In this document: positions 13,759 to 23,723 of the stretch, one piece after another
How the letters are laid out: every line of letters starts with the position of its first letter
How positions within the stretch are numbered: the first letter of the stretch is position 1
Assembly (NCBI RefSeq): GCF_003052605.1
Contig: NZ_QASO01000031.1
Span: forward strand, 1 to 32,655
DNA: 32,655 nucleotides
Source: Ectopseudomonas oleovorans
GTDB taxonomy: Bacteria; Pseudomonadota; Gammaproteobacteria; Pseudomonadales; Pseudomonadaceae
Reading direction: 5' to 3'
The notes under the pieces: model-generated
Database searches by the model: none
What the model saw: only the letters and a program-made list of their open reading frames with translations
What the model was told of the DNA's origin: nothing
Made by a program: the position numbers and the translations under genes

Positions 13759-14385
13759 ATGCGTGTTATTCGCCTGCTGATGCTGGCTGCTCTGAGTTTT
13801 ACCCTGCTGAACGCACAGGCCGATGAAGAGGTGGCGAGCAAGCGGCTGAGCGAGCTACTCGGCCAGGCCCAGACCATCAGTGCGCGCTTCTCGCAGCTGA
13901 CCCTCGACGCCAGCGGCACGCAACTGCAGGAAACTGCAGGGCAACTGGCGCTCAAGCGTCCGGGCATGTTCCGCTGGCACACCGATCAACCCATGGAGCA
14001 GTTGCTGGTCTCCAATGGCGAGAAGGTCTGGCTGTACGACCCGGATCTGGAGCAGGTGACCATCCAGACCCTCGACCAGCGCCTGACCCATACCCCGGCA
14101 TTGCTGCTGTCCGGTGATGTCTCGCAGATTCGCGAGAACTTCGAGATCGACTACAAGGAAGGCGGCAGCGTGGTCGACTTCATTCTCAAGCCCAAGGCCA
14201 AGGACAGCCTGTTCGACAGCCTGCGTCTGTCGTTCCGCAACCGCGTGCTCAACGACATGCAACTGATCGACAGCATCGGCCAGCGCACCAACATCCTGTT
14301 CCTCAATGTGAAGATGAACGAGCCGGTCGATGATGGGCAGTTCACCTTCGACATTCCGGAAGGTGCGGACGTCATCCAGGAGTAA
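13759..14385 (+). CDS. lolA: Outer-membrane lipoprotein carrier protein LolA
   Basis: The 208-residue precursor has a signal peptide ([20 protein letters not shown], cleavage after the next Ala). The mature periplasmic protein shuttles lipoproteins from LolCDE to LolB. Family features are [32 protein letters not shown] and [14 protein letters not shown] [10 protein letters not shown]. The ATG at 13759 is preceded by AAGGGG at good distance; a longer frame to 13708 would spoil the signal peptide. rarA follows after 3 nt, so the two are co-transcribed. Confidence 0.95.
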   Translation: MRVIRLLMLAALSFTLLNAQADEEVASKRLSELLGQAQTISARFSQLTLDASGTQLQETAGQLALKRPGMFRWHTDQPMEQLLVSNGEKVWLYDPDLEQVTIQTLDQRLTHTPALLLSGDVSQIRENFEIDYKEGGSVVDFILKPKAKDSLFDSLRLSFRNRVLNDMQLIDSIGQRTNILFLNVKMNEPVDDGQFTFDIPEGADVIQE

Positions 14386-14388
14386 GGC

Positions 14389-15714
14389 GTGGATCTGTTC
14401 AGTCGCCAACCCGTCGCGCAGCCCCTGGCTGCGCGTTTGCGTGCTACCAGCCTGGACGAGTACGTCGGCCAGGAGCATGTGCTGGCGCCGGGCAAACCGC
14501 TGCGTGAGGCGCTGGAGCAGGGCGCCTTGCACTCGATGATCTTCTGGGGGCCGCCCGGGGTGGGCAAGACGACCCTGGCGCGCCTGCTGGCCAAGGTCAC
14601 CGATGCTCATTTCGAGACCATCTCGGCCGTGCTGTCCGGGGTCAAGGAGATTCGCCAGGCCGTCGAAGTGGCTCAGCAGCACGCGGCGCAGTATGGCCGG
14701 CGTACCATCCTCTTCGTCGATGAAGTGCACCGCTTCAACAAGAGCCAGCAGGACGCCTTTCTGCCCTACGTGGAAGACGGCACGCTGATCTTCATTGGTG
14801 CCACTACCGAGAATCCTTCGTTCGAGCTGAACAATGCGCTGCTCTCGCGGGCCCGCGTCTACGTGCTCAAGAGCCTCGATGAGGCGGCGATGCGCAAGCT
14901 GGTCAATCGCGCTCTGACCGACCCGAAAGGCCTGGGCGAACGCCATCTACGCCTGCCGGACGAGGCTTTTCAGATTCTGCTGGCTGCCGCCGATGGCGAT
15001 GGCCGTCGTTTGCTCAACTTCCTCGAGAACGCTGCAGACCTGGCCGAGGACGGTGGCGAAATTGGGGTGGAGCTGCTGCAGAACCTGCTGGGCGACAGCC
15101 GCCGCCGTTTCGACAAGGGCGGCGAAGCTTTCTACGATCAGATTTCCGCCCTGCACAAATCGGTACGCGGCTCCAGCCCGGATGGTGCGTTGTACTGGTA
15201 CGCACGCATGCTCGACGGCGGCTGCGACCCGCTGTACATCGCCCGCCGTGTGGTGCGCATGGCCAGCGAGGATATCGGCAACGCCGACCCGCGCGCCCTG
15301 ACCCTGTGCCTGAATGCCTGGGACGTGCAGGAGCGCCTGGGCAGCCCGGAAGGCGAGCTGGCCGTGGCACAGGCCATCGTTTATCTGGCCTGTGCGCCGA
15401 AGAGCAACGCGGTGTACACAGCTTTCAAGGCAGCCATGCGTGATGCGGCCGAGCAGGGTTCGCAGGAGGTGCCGCTGCACCTGCGCAACGCACCGACCAA
15501 GCTGATGAAGCAGCTCGGCTACGGTGACGAATATCGTTACGCGCACGATGAGCCGGATGCCTATGCGGCGGGCGAGGATTACTTCCCCGAGAGCTTGCAG
15601 CCGCGTCAGTACTACGACCCTGTGCCGCGCGGCTTGGAGCTGAAGATTCGCGACAAGCTGCTGCATTTGCGCAGCCTGGACGCTGCGAGCCCAAGGCGGA
15701 GGAGAGCACCATGA
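14389..15714 (+). CDS. rarA: Replication-associated recombination protein RarA (MgsA)
   Basis: The 441-residue AAA+ ATPase related to clamp-loader subunits acts at stalled replication forks. Walker A is GPPGVGKTT (residues 54-62), Walker [10 protein letters not shown] (about 108-116), sensor 1 [12 protein letters not shown], and the C-terminal half has the family sequence [20 protein letters not shown]. The start is GTG at 14389, right after the lolA stop, with GGAG in the end of lolA as ribosome binding site. The last codons overlap crcB (ATGA). Confidence 0.95.
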   Translation: MDLFSRQPVAQPLAARLRATSLDEYVGQEHVLAPGKPLREALEQGALHSMIFWGPPGVGKTTLARLLAKVTDAHFETISAVLSGVKEIRQAVEVAQQHAAQYGRRTILFVDEVHRFNKSQQDAFLPYVEDGTLIFIGATTENPSFELNNALLSRARVYVLKSLDEAAMRKLVNRALTDPKGLGERHLRLPDEAFQILLAAADGDGRRLLNFLENAADLAEDGGEIGVELLQNLLGDSRRRFDKGGEAFYDQISALHKSVRGSSPDGALYWYARMLDGGCDPLYIARRVVRMASEDIGNADPRALTLCLNAWDVQERLGSPEGELAVAQAIVYLACAPKSNAVYTAFKAAMRDAAEQGSQEVPLHLRNAPTKLMKQLGYGDEYRYAHDEPDAYAAGEDYFPESLQPRQYYDPVPRGLELKIRDKLLHLRSLDAASPRRRRAP

Positions 15715-16091
15715 TCCGCGTCGCGCTTGCCGTAGCTGCTGGGGGCGCGGTTGGCTCGGTGCTGCGGTTTCTGGCTTCCAGCTGGGTCGCGGGCAATTGG
15801 CCCAGGCACTTTTATCTGGGCACCTTTGCCGTCAACCTCGTTGGCTGCCTGTTGATCGGCTTGCTTTCGGGGCTGTTCCTCACGCGTACCGATCTTCCAC
15901 AGGAGCTGCGCACGGGGTTGATTACCGGCGTTTTGGGCGGTTTCACCACTTTTTCATCCTTCAGCCTGGAAATCATGAAACTGATCGAGGGTGGTCGCGC
16001 AGTCGAGGCGCTCGGCTACCTGGCGTTCAGCATCATCGGCGGTCTGCTGGCGGCCTGGGCAGGTTTGAGCCTGGCTCGTTTGGCTGCCTGA
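15711..16091 (+). CDS. crcB: Fluoride ion transporter CrcB (Fluc channel)
   Basis: The 126-residue membrane protein has four hydrophobic segments. The family motifs [24 protein letters not shown] and [16 protein letters not shown] are all present. Dual-topology dimers of Fluc export fluoride. The ATG overlaps the rarA stop by ATGA, with GGAGGAGAG upstream, so translation is coupled. No fluoride riboswitch leader can precede it because it lies directly behind rarA. Confidence 0.95.
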   Translation: MIRVALAVAAGGAVGSVLRFLASSWVAGNWPRHFYLGTFAVNLVGCLLIGLLSGLFLTRTDLPQELRTGLITGVLGGFTTFSSFSLEIMKLIEGGRAVEALGYLAFSIIGGLLAAWAGLSLARLAA

Positions 16092-16097
16092 CCTGGC

Positions 16098-16142
16098 AGC
16101 AGGCTGTTGAAAAGAGCGCAGGTGGTTTTTCAACAGCCTGCT
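16098..16142 (+). terminator. Inverted repeat / terminator after crcB
   Basis: AGCAGGCTGTTGAAAA (16098-16113) and TTTTCAACAGCCTGCT (16127-16142) are a perfect 16-bp inverted repeat with a 13-nt loop, 6 nt after the crcB stop. It can end the lolA-rarA-crcB transcript before serS, although the T run lies within the stem. Similar palindromes recur in pseudomonads, so it may also be a dispersed repeat. Confidence 0.6.
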
Positions 16143-16205
16143 AAGGCTTTACACTCCACAGCCCGCGCCACAGTGCCGGCCATCATCATTTCGCTGTTGT
16201 ATTGA

Positions 16206-17495
<1,290 letters not shown>

Positions 17496-17504
17496 GCCGC
17501 TACT

Positions 17505-17533
17505 AAAACGGGGTGGTGCGGCTGCCCCGTTTA
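17505..17533 (+). terminator. Weak terminator after serS
   Basis: AAACGGGG (17506-17513) pairs with CCCCGTTT (17525-17532) across an 11-nt loop; the T run is short. It lies 10 nt after the serS stop. Confidence 0.5.
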
Positions 17534-17555
17534 CAAGCGGCGCGCCTGGCGATGG

Positions 17556-17584
17556 ACGTAGGGTGCGCATGGCGCACCCTACGT
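17556..17584. repeat. Intergenic palindrome between serS and cysG
   Basis: ACGTAGGGTGCGC and its perfect complement flank a 3-nt loop. The GTAGGGTGCGC...GCGCACCCTAC form is a dispersed palindrome common in pseudomonads and related bacteria. It lies 41 bp before cysG. Confidence 0.65.
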
Positions 17585-17624
17585 GCCCGTCGTTCGCCTT
17601 CCCACCTCATTCGAGGCTGACTTT

Positions 17625-19013
17625 ATGCAATTTCTTCCGCTGTTCCACAAGCTGCAGGGTCGCCCGGTGCTGGTCGTCGGCGGCGGCGAGGTGGCGCTGC
17701 GTAAAGCGCGCCTGCTGGCCGAAGCGGGCGCATGCCTGCGGGTTGTGGCGCCCGATGTCCGTCGCGAGCTGCAGGCCATGGCCGGCGAGCAGGGTGTTTT
17801 CCTGCGCGGTTACCAGAGCGATGATCTGCAGGGCGTTGGCCTGGTGATTGCCGCGACCGACGACGAGCCGCTCAATGCGCGAATCTCTGCCGAGGCCCAG
17901 GCGTTGGGTATCCCCGTCAACGTGGTGGATGCGCCGGCTCTGTGCAGCGTGATCTTCCCAGCCATCGTCGACCGCTCGCCGCTGATCGTCGCGGTCAGCA
18001 GCGGTGGTGACGCACCGGTACTGGCGCGCTTGATCCGCGCCAAGATCGAAACCTGGATTCCGGCCACCTATGGCCAGTTGGCCAACCTGGGCAAGCGCTT
18101 TCGTGAGCGGGTCAAGCAGCTGTTCCCCGACGTACAGCAGCGCCGTGTATTCTGGGAAGATGTGTTCCAGGGACAGATCGCCGAGAGTGTTTTTGCCGGC
18201 AAACTGGAAGAGGGCGAGCGTCTGCTGGAGGCGCGTCTGGCCGGTGCTGCGCCACGTGCGCTGGGTGAGGTGTATCTGGTCGGCGCCGGCCCCGGCGACC
18301 CCGATCTGCTGACTTTTCGGGCGCTGCGCCTGATGCAGCAGGCCGACGTGGTGCTGTACGACCGTCTGGTGGCGCCGGCGATCATCGATTTGTGCCGCCG
18401 TGATGCGGAGCGTATCTACGTCGGCAAGCGCCGCGCCGATCATGCCGTACCGCAGGAGCAGATCAATCAGCTATTGATCGACCTGGCGAAGCAGGGCAAG
18501 CGGGTGCTGCGCCTGAAGGGTGGCGATCCGTTCATCTTCGGCCGGGGCGGTGAGGAGATCGAGCAACTGGCTGCCAAAGGCGTTCCGTTTCAGGTGGTGC
18601 CGGGTATTACCGCAGCTTCAGGATGCGCAGCCTATGCCGGGATTCCGCTGACTCATCGCGATCATGCGCAGTCCGTACGTTTCGTTACCGGCCACCTCAA
18701 GGATGGCAGCAGCAATCTGCCCTGGCAGGATCTGGTATCGCCGGGACAAACCCTGGTGTTCTACATGGGGCTGGTTGGCCTGCCCGGCATCTGCGCGCAA
18801 TTGATCGCACACGGCCGTTCAGGCGCCACGCCAGCGGCTTTGGTGCAGCAAGGCACGACGCAGAATCAACGCGTGTTTACCGGCACTCTGGCGACCCTGC
18901 CGGAGTTGGTAGCAGCGCATGAAGTACATGCGCCAACCCTGGTGATCGTCGGGGAAGTGGTCACTCTGCGTGACAAGCTCGCTTGGTTCGAAGGCGCTCA
19001 GAACAGCATCTGA
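17625..19013 (+). CDS. cysG: Siroheme synthase CysG (multifunctional)
   Basis: The 462-residue fusion makes siroheme from uroporphyrinogen III. The N-terminal half (about 1-205) is the NAD-dependent precorrin-2 dehydrogenase/ferrochelatase, with [18 protein letters not shown] near residue 22 and the ATDDEPLN segment. The C-terminal half (about 215-460) is the SAM-dependent methyltransferase, with [34 protein letters not shown] and [21 protein letters not shown] chose the ATG at 17625 ([20 protein letters not shown]), with GAGG upstream, over an in-frame earlier start at 17583 lying within the palindrome. Siroheme serves nitrite and sulfite reductases. Confidence 0.96.
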   Translation: MQFLPLFHKLQGRPVLVVGGGEVALRKARLLAEAGACLRVVAPDVRRELQAMAGEQGVFLRGYQSDDLQGVGLVIAATDDEPLNARISAEAQALGIPVNVVDAPALCSVIFPAIVDRSPLIVAVSSGGDAPVLARLIRAKIETWIPATYGQLANLGKRFRERVKQLFPDVQQRRVFWEDVFQGQIAESVFAGKLEEGERLLEARLAGAAPRALGEVYLVGAGPGDPDLLTFRALRLMQQADVVLYDRLVAPAIIDLCRRDAERIYVGKRRADHAVPQEQINQLLIDLAKQGKRVLRLKGGDPFIFGRGGEEIEQLAAKGVPFQVVPGITAASGCAAYAGIPLTHRDHAQSVRFVTGHLKDGSSNLPWQDLVSPGQTLVFYMGLVGLPGICAQLIAHGRSGATPAALVQQGTTQNQRVFTGTLATLPELVAAHEVHAPTLVIVGEVVTLRDKLAWFEGAQNSI

Positions 19014-19024
19014 AACCCCGCGAC

Positions 19025-19048
19025 TGAAGCCTCGTTGTCGAGGCTTCA
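19025..19048. terminator. Hairpin between cysG and the convergent reductase gene
   Basis: TGAAGCCTCG and CGAGGCTTCA form a perfect 10-bp stem with loop TTGT, 12 nt after the cysG stop and 21 nt beyond the convergent gene's stop. No T tract is present on either strand. Confidence 0.5.
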
Positions 19049-19068
19049 AGTCACCAGCCATCGCGTTT

Positions 19069-20067
19069 CTAACGCTGGAACACACCTTTGCCCGGCAGGC
19101 GTTGGCGGTCATGTGCGCGCATGAAGTCCTGCCGCGGCCCTTGGGGTATCACGCCCGTAGGGTTGATGCTGGCGTGGCTGGCGTAGTAGTGCGACTTGAT
19201 GTGGGTGAAGTCCACCGTCTCGGCGATGCCTGGCCACTGGTAGAGCTCGCGTAGCCAGTTGGACAGGTTCGGGTAGTCCTCGATGTGTCGCAGGTTGCAC
19301 TTGAAGTGCCCGTGATAGACGGCATCGAAGCGAATCAGTGTGGTGAACAGGCGAATATCGGCTTCGGTCAGGTACTCACCGGCCAGATAGCGTGTGTCAG
19401 CCAGCAATGCCTCCAGTTCGTCGAGCATGACGAACAATTCGTCGAAGGCTTCTTCGTAAGCGTCCTGGGTGGTAGCAAAGCCCGCGCGGTAGACGCCGTT
19501 GTTCACCGCCGGGTAGATGCGCTCATTGAGTGAGTCGATGCGTTCGCGCAGGGCTTCGGGATACAGGTCCAGAGCGTTGCCAGTCAGGCCATCGAAGGCG
19601 CTGTTGAGCATGCGGATGATTTCCGCCGATTCATTGCTAACGATGCCGCCCGTTTGTTTGTCCCACAATACAGGCACGGTTACACGCCCGGTGTAATGCT
19701 GGTCATCGGCGGTGTAGCGCTGGTGCATGTAGCTCAGGTTATCGAGGTGATCGCCGCTGGAGCCTGTGATGCGGTCGAAGGTCCAGCCTTGCTCGCGCAT
19801 CAGCCAACTGACCACCGAGACGTCGATCAGCGATTCCAGGCCTTTGAGCTTGCGCAGGATCAGGGTGCGGTGAGCCCAGGGGCAGGCCAGTGAAACATAC
19901 AGGTGATAGCGCCCGGCCTCCGCCTTGAAACCGCTGCTGCCACTCGGGCCGGCACTGCCATCGGCGGTCACCCAGTTGCGCCGTTGTGCGCTTTCGCGTT
20001 GGAAGCGGCCGCTGTCGCCGGTGTCATACCACTGATCATGCCAGCGGCCATCGATCAACAAGCCCAT
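19069..20067 (-). CDS. yqjG: Glutathionyl-hydroquinone reductase (Xi-class glutathione transferase)
   Basis: The 332-residue protein has the thioredoxin-fold motif LACPWAHRT with catalytic Cys62 and a C-terminal helical GST domain containing EADIRLFTTLIRFDAVYHGH. These mark the Xi class (YqjG/EcM4/PcpF), which reduces glutathionyl-hydroquinones with glutathione. Family hallmarks VSWLMREQGWTFD, TVPVLWDKQTGGIVSNES and CNLRHIEDYPNLSNWLRELY are present. Physiological substrates in this organism are unknown. It is convergent with cysG. Confidence 0.93.
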   Translation of the reverse strand: MGLLIDGRWHDQWYDTGDSGRFQRESAQRRNWVTADGSAGPSGSSGFKAEAGRYHLYVSLACPWAHRTLILRKLKGLESLIDVSVVSWLMREQGWTFDRITGSSGDHLDNLSYMHQRYTADDQHYTGRVTVPVLWDKQTGGIVSNESAEIIRMLNSAFDGLTGNALDLYPEALRERIDSLNERIYPAVNNGVYRAGFATTQDAYEEAFDELFVMLDELEALLADTRYLAGEYLTEADIRLFTTLIRFDAVYHGHFKCNLRHIEDYPNLSNWLRELYQWPGIAETVDFTHIKSHYYASHASINPTGVIPQGPRQDFMRAHDRQRLPGKGVFQR

Positions 20068-20142
20068 AACACGTGCCTCCGTCTTGAATGAACCTGGAGT
20101 CTAGCGTTGTGGGGTCGATGGAAAGGTGGAAAAAGCTGGCTT

Positions 20143-20158
20143 AACTGATCGATCAGTT
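20143..20158. repeat. 16-bp perfect palindrome over the ybiB stop
   Basis: AACTGATCGATCAGTT is self-complementary and includes the ybiB TGA (20153-20155). It has no loop or T tract, so it is a weak terminator candidate or a protein site. Confidence 0.5.
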
Positions 20159-21136
20159 GGATTGAAAGCGTGCATCCCAGCGTTGTCGAGCCTGTTGCAT
20201 GGCCTCATCGCGGCTCAGGCCCAATCCACGTAGCGCGGTTGCCATGGTCGCGATCACGGCCAGGCGACCGTAGGCATCATCATGTTCACCGCGCCAGAAC
20301 GCGACCAGCACGGCCGGGTCGAGCCGCTCGGGCTTGACGTGACGCTGTGCCGACAGCGCGGGCCATTCTTCGTCCCAATCCTCGCCATTGCGGGTGCCAT
20401 ACAGATGGCAGGCGACATCGGGGTTGACCTCGATCTCGCCACCTTCGCCCTTGATCACGATGGCATGATCGCCCAGTAGCCGGCTGGCTTCACGATGCAC
20501 GGCCTGGTAGCCGGGGTGAAAAATGCTCTGCAGGCCGCAGTGGGCGTTCAGTGGGTTGATTACCCGTGCCAGGGAATGAATCGGCGAACGCAGACCAAGG
20601 GTGTTGCGCAGGTCGATCATGCGCTGTAGCGCCGGCATCCAGTTGCCCAGGTAGCTGTAGGCCAGGCCGTGCGTGTCGAGCGCTTCTTCCACGGCCTGCC
20701 AGTTATCGCAGCTGGCTATATCCAGCTGCTTTAGCAGTTGTTCGGTATACAGCCGCCCTGCGGTATGAGCGCCGCCACCGTGCATGAAAATGCGCGTGCC
20801 GCTGGCGGCCAGCGCCTTGGCCGCCAGCAGATACCAGGGCAGATGACGTTTCTTGCCGGCATAACTGGGCCAATCCAGGTCCACTGCAACGCTGGGCGTG
20901 GGCAGGCGCTGACGGATTGCCTCGGTGAAGCCGGCCAGTTCTTCGGCGCTTTCTTCCTTGTGCCGCAGCAGCATCAGAAAAGCGCCGAGCTGAGTGTCCT
21001 CCACCTTGCCGTCGAGCAGCAGGCCCATGGCCTCGCGGGCTTCCTCGCGGGTGAGACCACGTGCGCCGCGCTTGCCCTTGCCGAGAATACGCACGAACTG
21101 GGCGAAGGGATGTTCGGCGGGGGTGATCAGGTTCAT
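20153..21136 (-). CDS. ybiB: TrpD2/YbiB family nucleic-acid-binding protein
   Basis: The 327-residue protein has the glycosyltransferase family 3 fold (anthranilate phosphoribosyltransferase-like): an N-terminal helical domain with GLTREEAREAMGLLLDGKVED and a catalytic-type domain with MHGGGAHTAGRLYTEQLL and IKGEGGEIEVNPDV. YbiB/TrpD2 proteins keep the fold but lack phosphoribosyltransferase activity and bind DNA; that is family knowledge. I chose ATG 21136, which overlaps the tusE stop as ATGA; a TTG two codons upstream is also in frame. It ends the tusDCBE chain. Confidence 0.9.
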   Translation of the reverse strand: MNLITPAEHPFAQFVRILGKGKRGARGLTREEAREAMGLLLDGKVEDTQLGAFLMLLRHKEESAEELAGFTEAIRQRLPTPSVAVDLDWPSYAGKKRHLPWYLLAAKALAASGTRIFMHGGGAHTAGRLYTEQLLKQLDIASCDNWQAVEEALDTHGLAYSYLGNWMPALQRMIDLRNTLGLRSPIHSLARVINPLNAHCGLQSIFHPGYQAVHREASRLLGDHAIVIKGEGGEIEVNPDVACHLYGTRNGEDWDEEWPALSAQRHVKPERLDPAVLVAFWRGEHDDAYGRLAVIATMATALRGLGLSRDEAMQQARQRWDARFQSN

Positions 21137-21468
21137 AGGCAATTGGTCGGTTTTGGCAGGCCGGCAAGCTTGGCGGCGAGTTTGGCGGGCGTGCCCTTGA
21201 ACAGGCGGTTTAGGTGCAGGCTGTTGCCTTTCTCCGGACCGAGCTTCAATGCCACGTACTTGATCAGTGGGCGGTTGGCCGGTGATAGCTGAAATTCGGC
21301 GTAGAAAGCGCGCAGCAGGTCGAGAATTTCCCAGTGTTCTTCACTCAGCTGCAAATCTTCAGCTGCGGCCAGCGCCTCGGCTACGGGGTGTGACCAATCC
21401 TGCAGGTCGAGCAGGTAGCCGTCCTTGTCCAGGGCAATTTCACGTCCGGCGACGTTGAGCGTGCTCAT
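21133..21468 (-). CDS. tusE: Sulfurtransferase TusE (DsrC family)
   Basis: The 111-residue protein has the DsrC/TusE fold and ends LPKPTNCL. The penultimate Cys110 is the active cysteine that takes persulfide sulfur from TusBCD and passes it to MnmA for 2-thiolation of U34 in tRNA Lys, Glu and Gln. LSEEHWEILDLLRAFYAEF and GPEKGNSLHLNRLF are family segments. The second cysteine of dissimilatory DsrC is absent. The start at 21468 overlaps the tusB stop by ATGA. Confidence 0.95.
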   Translation of the reverse strand: MSTLNVAGREIALDKDGYLLDLQDWSHPVAEALAAAEDLQLSEEHWEILDLLRAFYAEFQLSPANRPLIKYVALKLGPEKGNSLHLNRLFKGTPAKLAAKLAGLPKPTNCL

Positions 21469-21764
21469 AGCCAGCTGTTGACCTTGGCGTAGCGGATGCA
21501 TAGCTCGACGAACTCTGGATAGTCCACGACCTGTGCGCGCTCGGGCGCCTGCAGGCCGCGGGCGCTTAGGTCTTCGCCCAGTGCATAGAGCGCAACGCTG
21601 GCGGGCATCAGTTGCAGAGCCTGCAGGTTGGCTGTGCCGGGCTGTAGCGCGTAGACCGCATCGCCGCTGAGCAACAGACCATCAGCGGCACCCAACAGAC
21701 GCAGGCAGCTAGCCAGGCGGCTATCGGCGAACGGCGAATGGGAAAGTATGTGCAGGGTGGCCAT
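21465..21764 (-). CDS. tusB: Sulfurtransferase complex subunit TusB (DsrH)
   Basis: The 99-residue protein has the DsrH/TusB layout: MATLHILSHSPFADSRLASC at the start, the GDAVYAL segment, and an end in YPEFVELCIRYAKVNSWL. It forms the TusB2C2D2 heterohexamer with its upstream neighbours. The ATG abuts the tusC stop within 1 nt and the stop overlaps tusE. Confidence 0.92.
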   Translation of the reverse strand: MATLHILSHSPFADSRLASCLRLLGAADGLLLSGDAVYALQPGTANLQALQLMPASVALYALGEDLSARGLQAPERAQVVDYPEFVELCIRYAKVNSWL

Positions 21765-22123
21765 TAGAGGGTGATCACCTGGTCATAACGATCAAGGAGG
21801 GCGGTCAGCGCACTGTCGTCCAGTCGCTCTACCGCCAGATTCAGTTCGGCATCGCTCAGGCCGCGCTCGGCCAGGCTGCGTTGGCTGGCGTACAGATCTT
21901 CTACGCCGAACATTGGCAGCGCCTGTAGGTTCGCGCCAAGGTTTTTTTGCTGTAGTGCACCAGGTTGCTGCGCTTTGCTTAGCTGGAACACGCCATCGTC
22001 GAGAAACAGCATGCCGATGGGCAGGTCGAAGGCGCCGCCAGCCAGGGCGATATCCAGCGCCTCGCGGGCTCCAGGGCCGCTCCAGGGCGCCTGGCGGCTG
22101 ATGATCAATAGCGACTTGCTCAT
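21764..22123 (-). CDS. tusC: Sulfurtransferase complex subunit TusC (DsrF)
   Basis: The 119-residue protein begins MSKSLLIISRQAPWSGPGAR, the TusC/DsrF start, and has LDIALAGGAFDLPIGMLFLD with DGVFQL. It is a structural subunit of the TusBCD complex. It follows tusD with no gap (start 22123, tusD stop at 22124). Confidence 0.93.
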   Translation of the reverse strand: MSKSLLIISRQAPWSGPGAREALDIALAGGAFDLPIGMLFLDDGVFQLSKAQQPGALQQKNLGANLQALPMFGVEDLYASQRSLAERGLSDAELNLAVERLDDSALTALLDRYDQVITL

Positions 22124-22516
22124 TCAGTGGCCTCCGAAGCAGATCAGGCGGTCGGCCTGTTGCGCCGCTTCATGCAATTGGCCAAGGCCGGAAAGCTCCC
22201 ACGGGGCCTGCAGATTGGCCGCAGGGCGCGCATAGCGCTGCGCTTCTTCGGCGTTGAGTACGCCGCGACGCAGTGCAGCAGCGATACACACCACCGCGTC
22301 CAGCCCGTTGGCAGTGACGAACTCGCGCCACTCGCCGGGCAGATCGAGCTCGTCCTGCGGGCTGACCACGTTGCTAGCGGCGCTATGCACGCCGTCCTGA
22401 TAGAAGAACAGGCGAACGATCTCGTGGCCGTCCGCCAGCGCCGCCTGGGCAAAACGCAGTGCGCGTCGCGAGGCAGGCAGATGAGGAGCAGCGAACAGGG
22501 CAATGGCAAACTTCAT
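22124..22516 (-). CDS. tusD: Sulfurtransferase complex subunit TusD (DsrE)
   Basis: The 130-residue protein carries Cys77 in VVCIAAALRRG, the persulfide-bearing cysteine of TusD that receives sulfur from TusA. FAQAALADGHEIVRLFFYQDGV is the DsrE core. I chose ATG 22516 (MKFAIALFAAPH), because a frame open to 22852 runs through the yccA terminator. It is the first gene of tusD-C-B-E-ybiB. A terminator upstream isolates it from yccA, so its promoter must lie in 22517-22600. Confidence 0.94.
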   Translation of the reverse strand: MKFAIALFAAPHLPASRRALRFAQAALADGHEIVRLFFYQDGVHSAASNVVSPQDELDLPGEWREFVTANGLDAVVCIAAALRRGVLNAEEAQRYARPAANLQAPWELSGLGQLHEAAQQADRLICFGGH

Positions 22517-22595
22517 GGCGTTTCCGGCGAGGCAAAACTGTGCCAATGATAAGGCCAGGGTGCCCGGCAAACAAAGGCAACTGATGGCCGCGCAA

Positions 22596-22624
22596 GAAAA
22601 AGCCCGCCGAAGCGGGCTTGAAGG
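22596..22624 (-). terminator. Rho-independent terminator of yccA
   Basis: On the minus strand AAGCCCGC, loop TTC, GGCGGGCTT is followed by a T-rich run (TTTTTCTTGCG), 16 nt after the yccA stop. Confidence 0.88.
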
Positions 22625-22637
22625 GGGACGAAAGCTA

Positions 22638-23306
22638 TCAGTCGTCGCCGCCCATGATGCCGAAGATCTGCAGCAGGCTGACGAACAGGTTGTAGATCGA
22701 TACGTACAGGCTGATGGTGGCCATGATGTAGTTGCGTTCACCACCATGGATGATGGCGCTGGTCTGGAACAGGATGCAGGCCGAGGAGAACAGCACGAAG
22801 CCAGCGCTGATCGCCAGTTGCAGGCCGCTGATCTGGAAGAAGAAGCTGGCAACCACGGCGCCCAGCAGAACGAAGAAGCCTGCCGTGATGAAGCCGCTGA
22901 GGAAGCTCATGTCCTTGCGGGTGGTGAGCACGTAGGCAGACAGGCCGAAGAACACCAGCGCAGTCATGGTAAAGGCGGAGCTGATGACCTCAGCGCCGTT
23001 GGTCATGCCCAGGTAGCGGTTGAGGATCGGGCCAAGGGTGTAACCCATGAAGCCGGTCAGCGCGAGGGTAGAAAGCAGACCCCACGCAGAATTGCGCAGC
23101 TTGGCGGTGAGGAAGAACAGGCCGTAGAAACCGATCAGTACGACAAAGATGTTCGGATAAGGAACGTTGGCGCGCTGCGAGATGAACGCCACAAGGCCGC
23201 TGAAGGCCAGGGTGATGGCCAGTAGGCCATAGGTATTACGCAGAACGCTGCTGACTTCCTGTTGCTCAACCTGAGAATGGTTGAGTGCATAATCTCGCTC
23301 TTGCAT
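22638..23306 (-). CDS. yccA: Bax inhibitor-1/YccA family membrane protein
   Basis: The 222-residue protein has about seven hydrophobic segments from residue 24 on, for example [34 protein letters not shown] and [16 protein letters not shown], and ends [18 protein letters not shown]. This is the BI-1 (TMBIM) pattern. In E. coli YccA is an inner-membrane substrate and inhibitor of FtsH. I chose ATG 23306 ([20 protein letters not shown]), with AGGAG upstream; a frame to 23525 runs through the tRNA-Ser promoter. It is divergent from tRNA-Ser. Confidence 0.93.
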   Translation of the reverse strand: MQERDYALNHSQVEQQEVSSVLRNTYGLLAITLAFSGLVAFISQRANVPYPNIFVVLIGFYGLFFLTAKLRNSAWGLLSTLALTGFMGYTLGPILNRYLGMTNGAEVISSAFTMTALVFFGLSAYVLTTRKDMSFLSGFITAGFFVLLGAVVASFFFQISGLQLAISAGFVLFSSACILFQTSAIIHGGERNYIMATISLYVSIYNLFVSLLQIFGIMGGDD

Positions 23307-23389
23307 GGCGACGCTCCTGTTGTAAGAGGCTTTCAAATTCGAATGTATCGGATCATAGCAGAGCGGGATTGCCTGCCAAGACTTAGAGT

Positions 23390-23417
23390 TTGACAGTGTG
23401 TTTCGTTCCGGTAAGAT
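23390..23417 (+). promoter_or_regulatory. Promoter of tRNA-Ser
   Basis: TTGACA (23390-23395) and TAAGAT (23412-23417) with 16-nt spacing are followed by a GC-rich discriminator (GCCGCCCGC), typical of stable-RNA promoters under stringent control. Confidence 0.75.
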
Positions 23418-23471
23418 TGCCGCCCGCACTGCTGCGGAGGTTTGAGCGTTAGCCTCCGCACTCAAGAATCT

Positions 23472-23559
23472 GGAAGCGTGGCCGAGTGGTTTAAGGCAAC
23501 GGTCTTGAAAACCGTCGATGGGCAACTATCCGTGAGTTCGAATCTCACCGCTTCCGCCA
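23472..23559 (+). tRNA. tRNA-Ser (anticodon UGA)
   Basis: The 88-nt sequence begins GGAAGCGTGGCCGAGTGG and closes with CGCTTCC plus a discriminator G and an encoded CCA. The anticodon loop CTTGAAA gives anticodon TGA (Ser, UCA). The long variable arm (GATGGGCAACTATCC) is that of a serine class II tRNA. T arm is GTGAGTTCGAATCTCAC. Confidence 0.97.
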
Positions 23560-23625
23560 ACTCTCCAAAATTGCTACGACGCAATTACTGATCCTAATCT
23601 GGCGCTTGCTTTTTGACTACCGTGC

Positions 23626-23653
23626 GCCAAGCTAGGTCAGGCCTTGGCTTTTT
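23626..23653 (+). terminator. Candidate terminator after tRNA-Ser
   Basis: GCCAAG (23626-23631) can pair with CTTGGC (23643-23648), followed by TTTTT. The stem is short and the loop 11 nt. Confidence 0.5.
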
Positions 23654-23723
23654 GTTAAGGTGACCGGCAAGTTCAATCTCACCGTCGTTGCGCGGTGGCT
23701 GACAAGGTGCAACGAGGTGGCGA

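Noticed and set aside
15600..15711. Fluoride riboswitch upstream of crcB
   Set aside because: The upstream sequence is the coding end of rarA, with no room for the aptamer.
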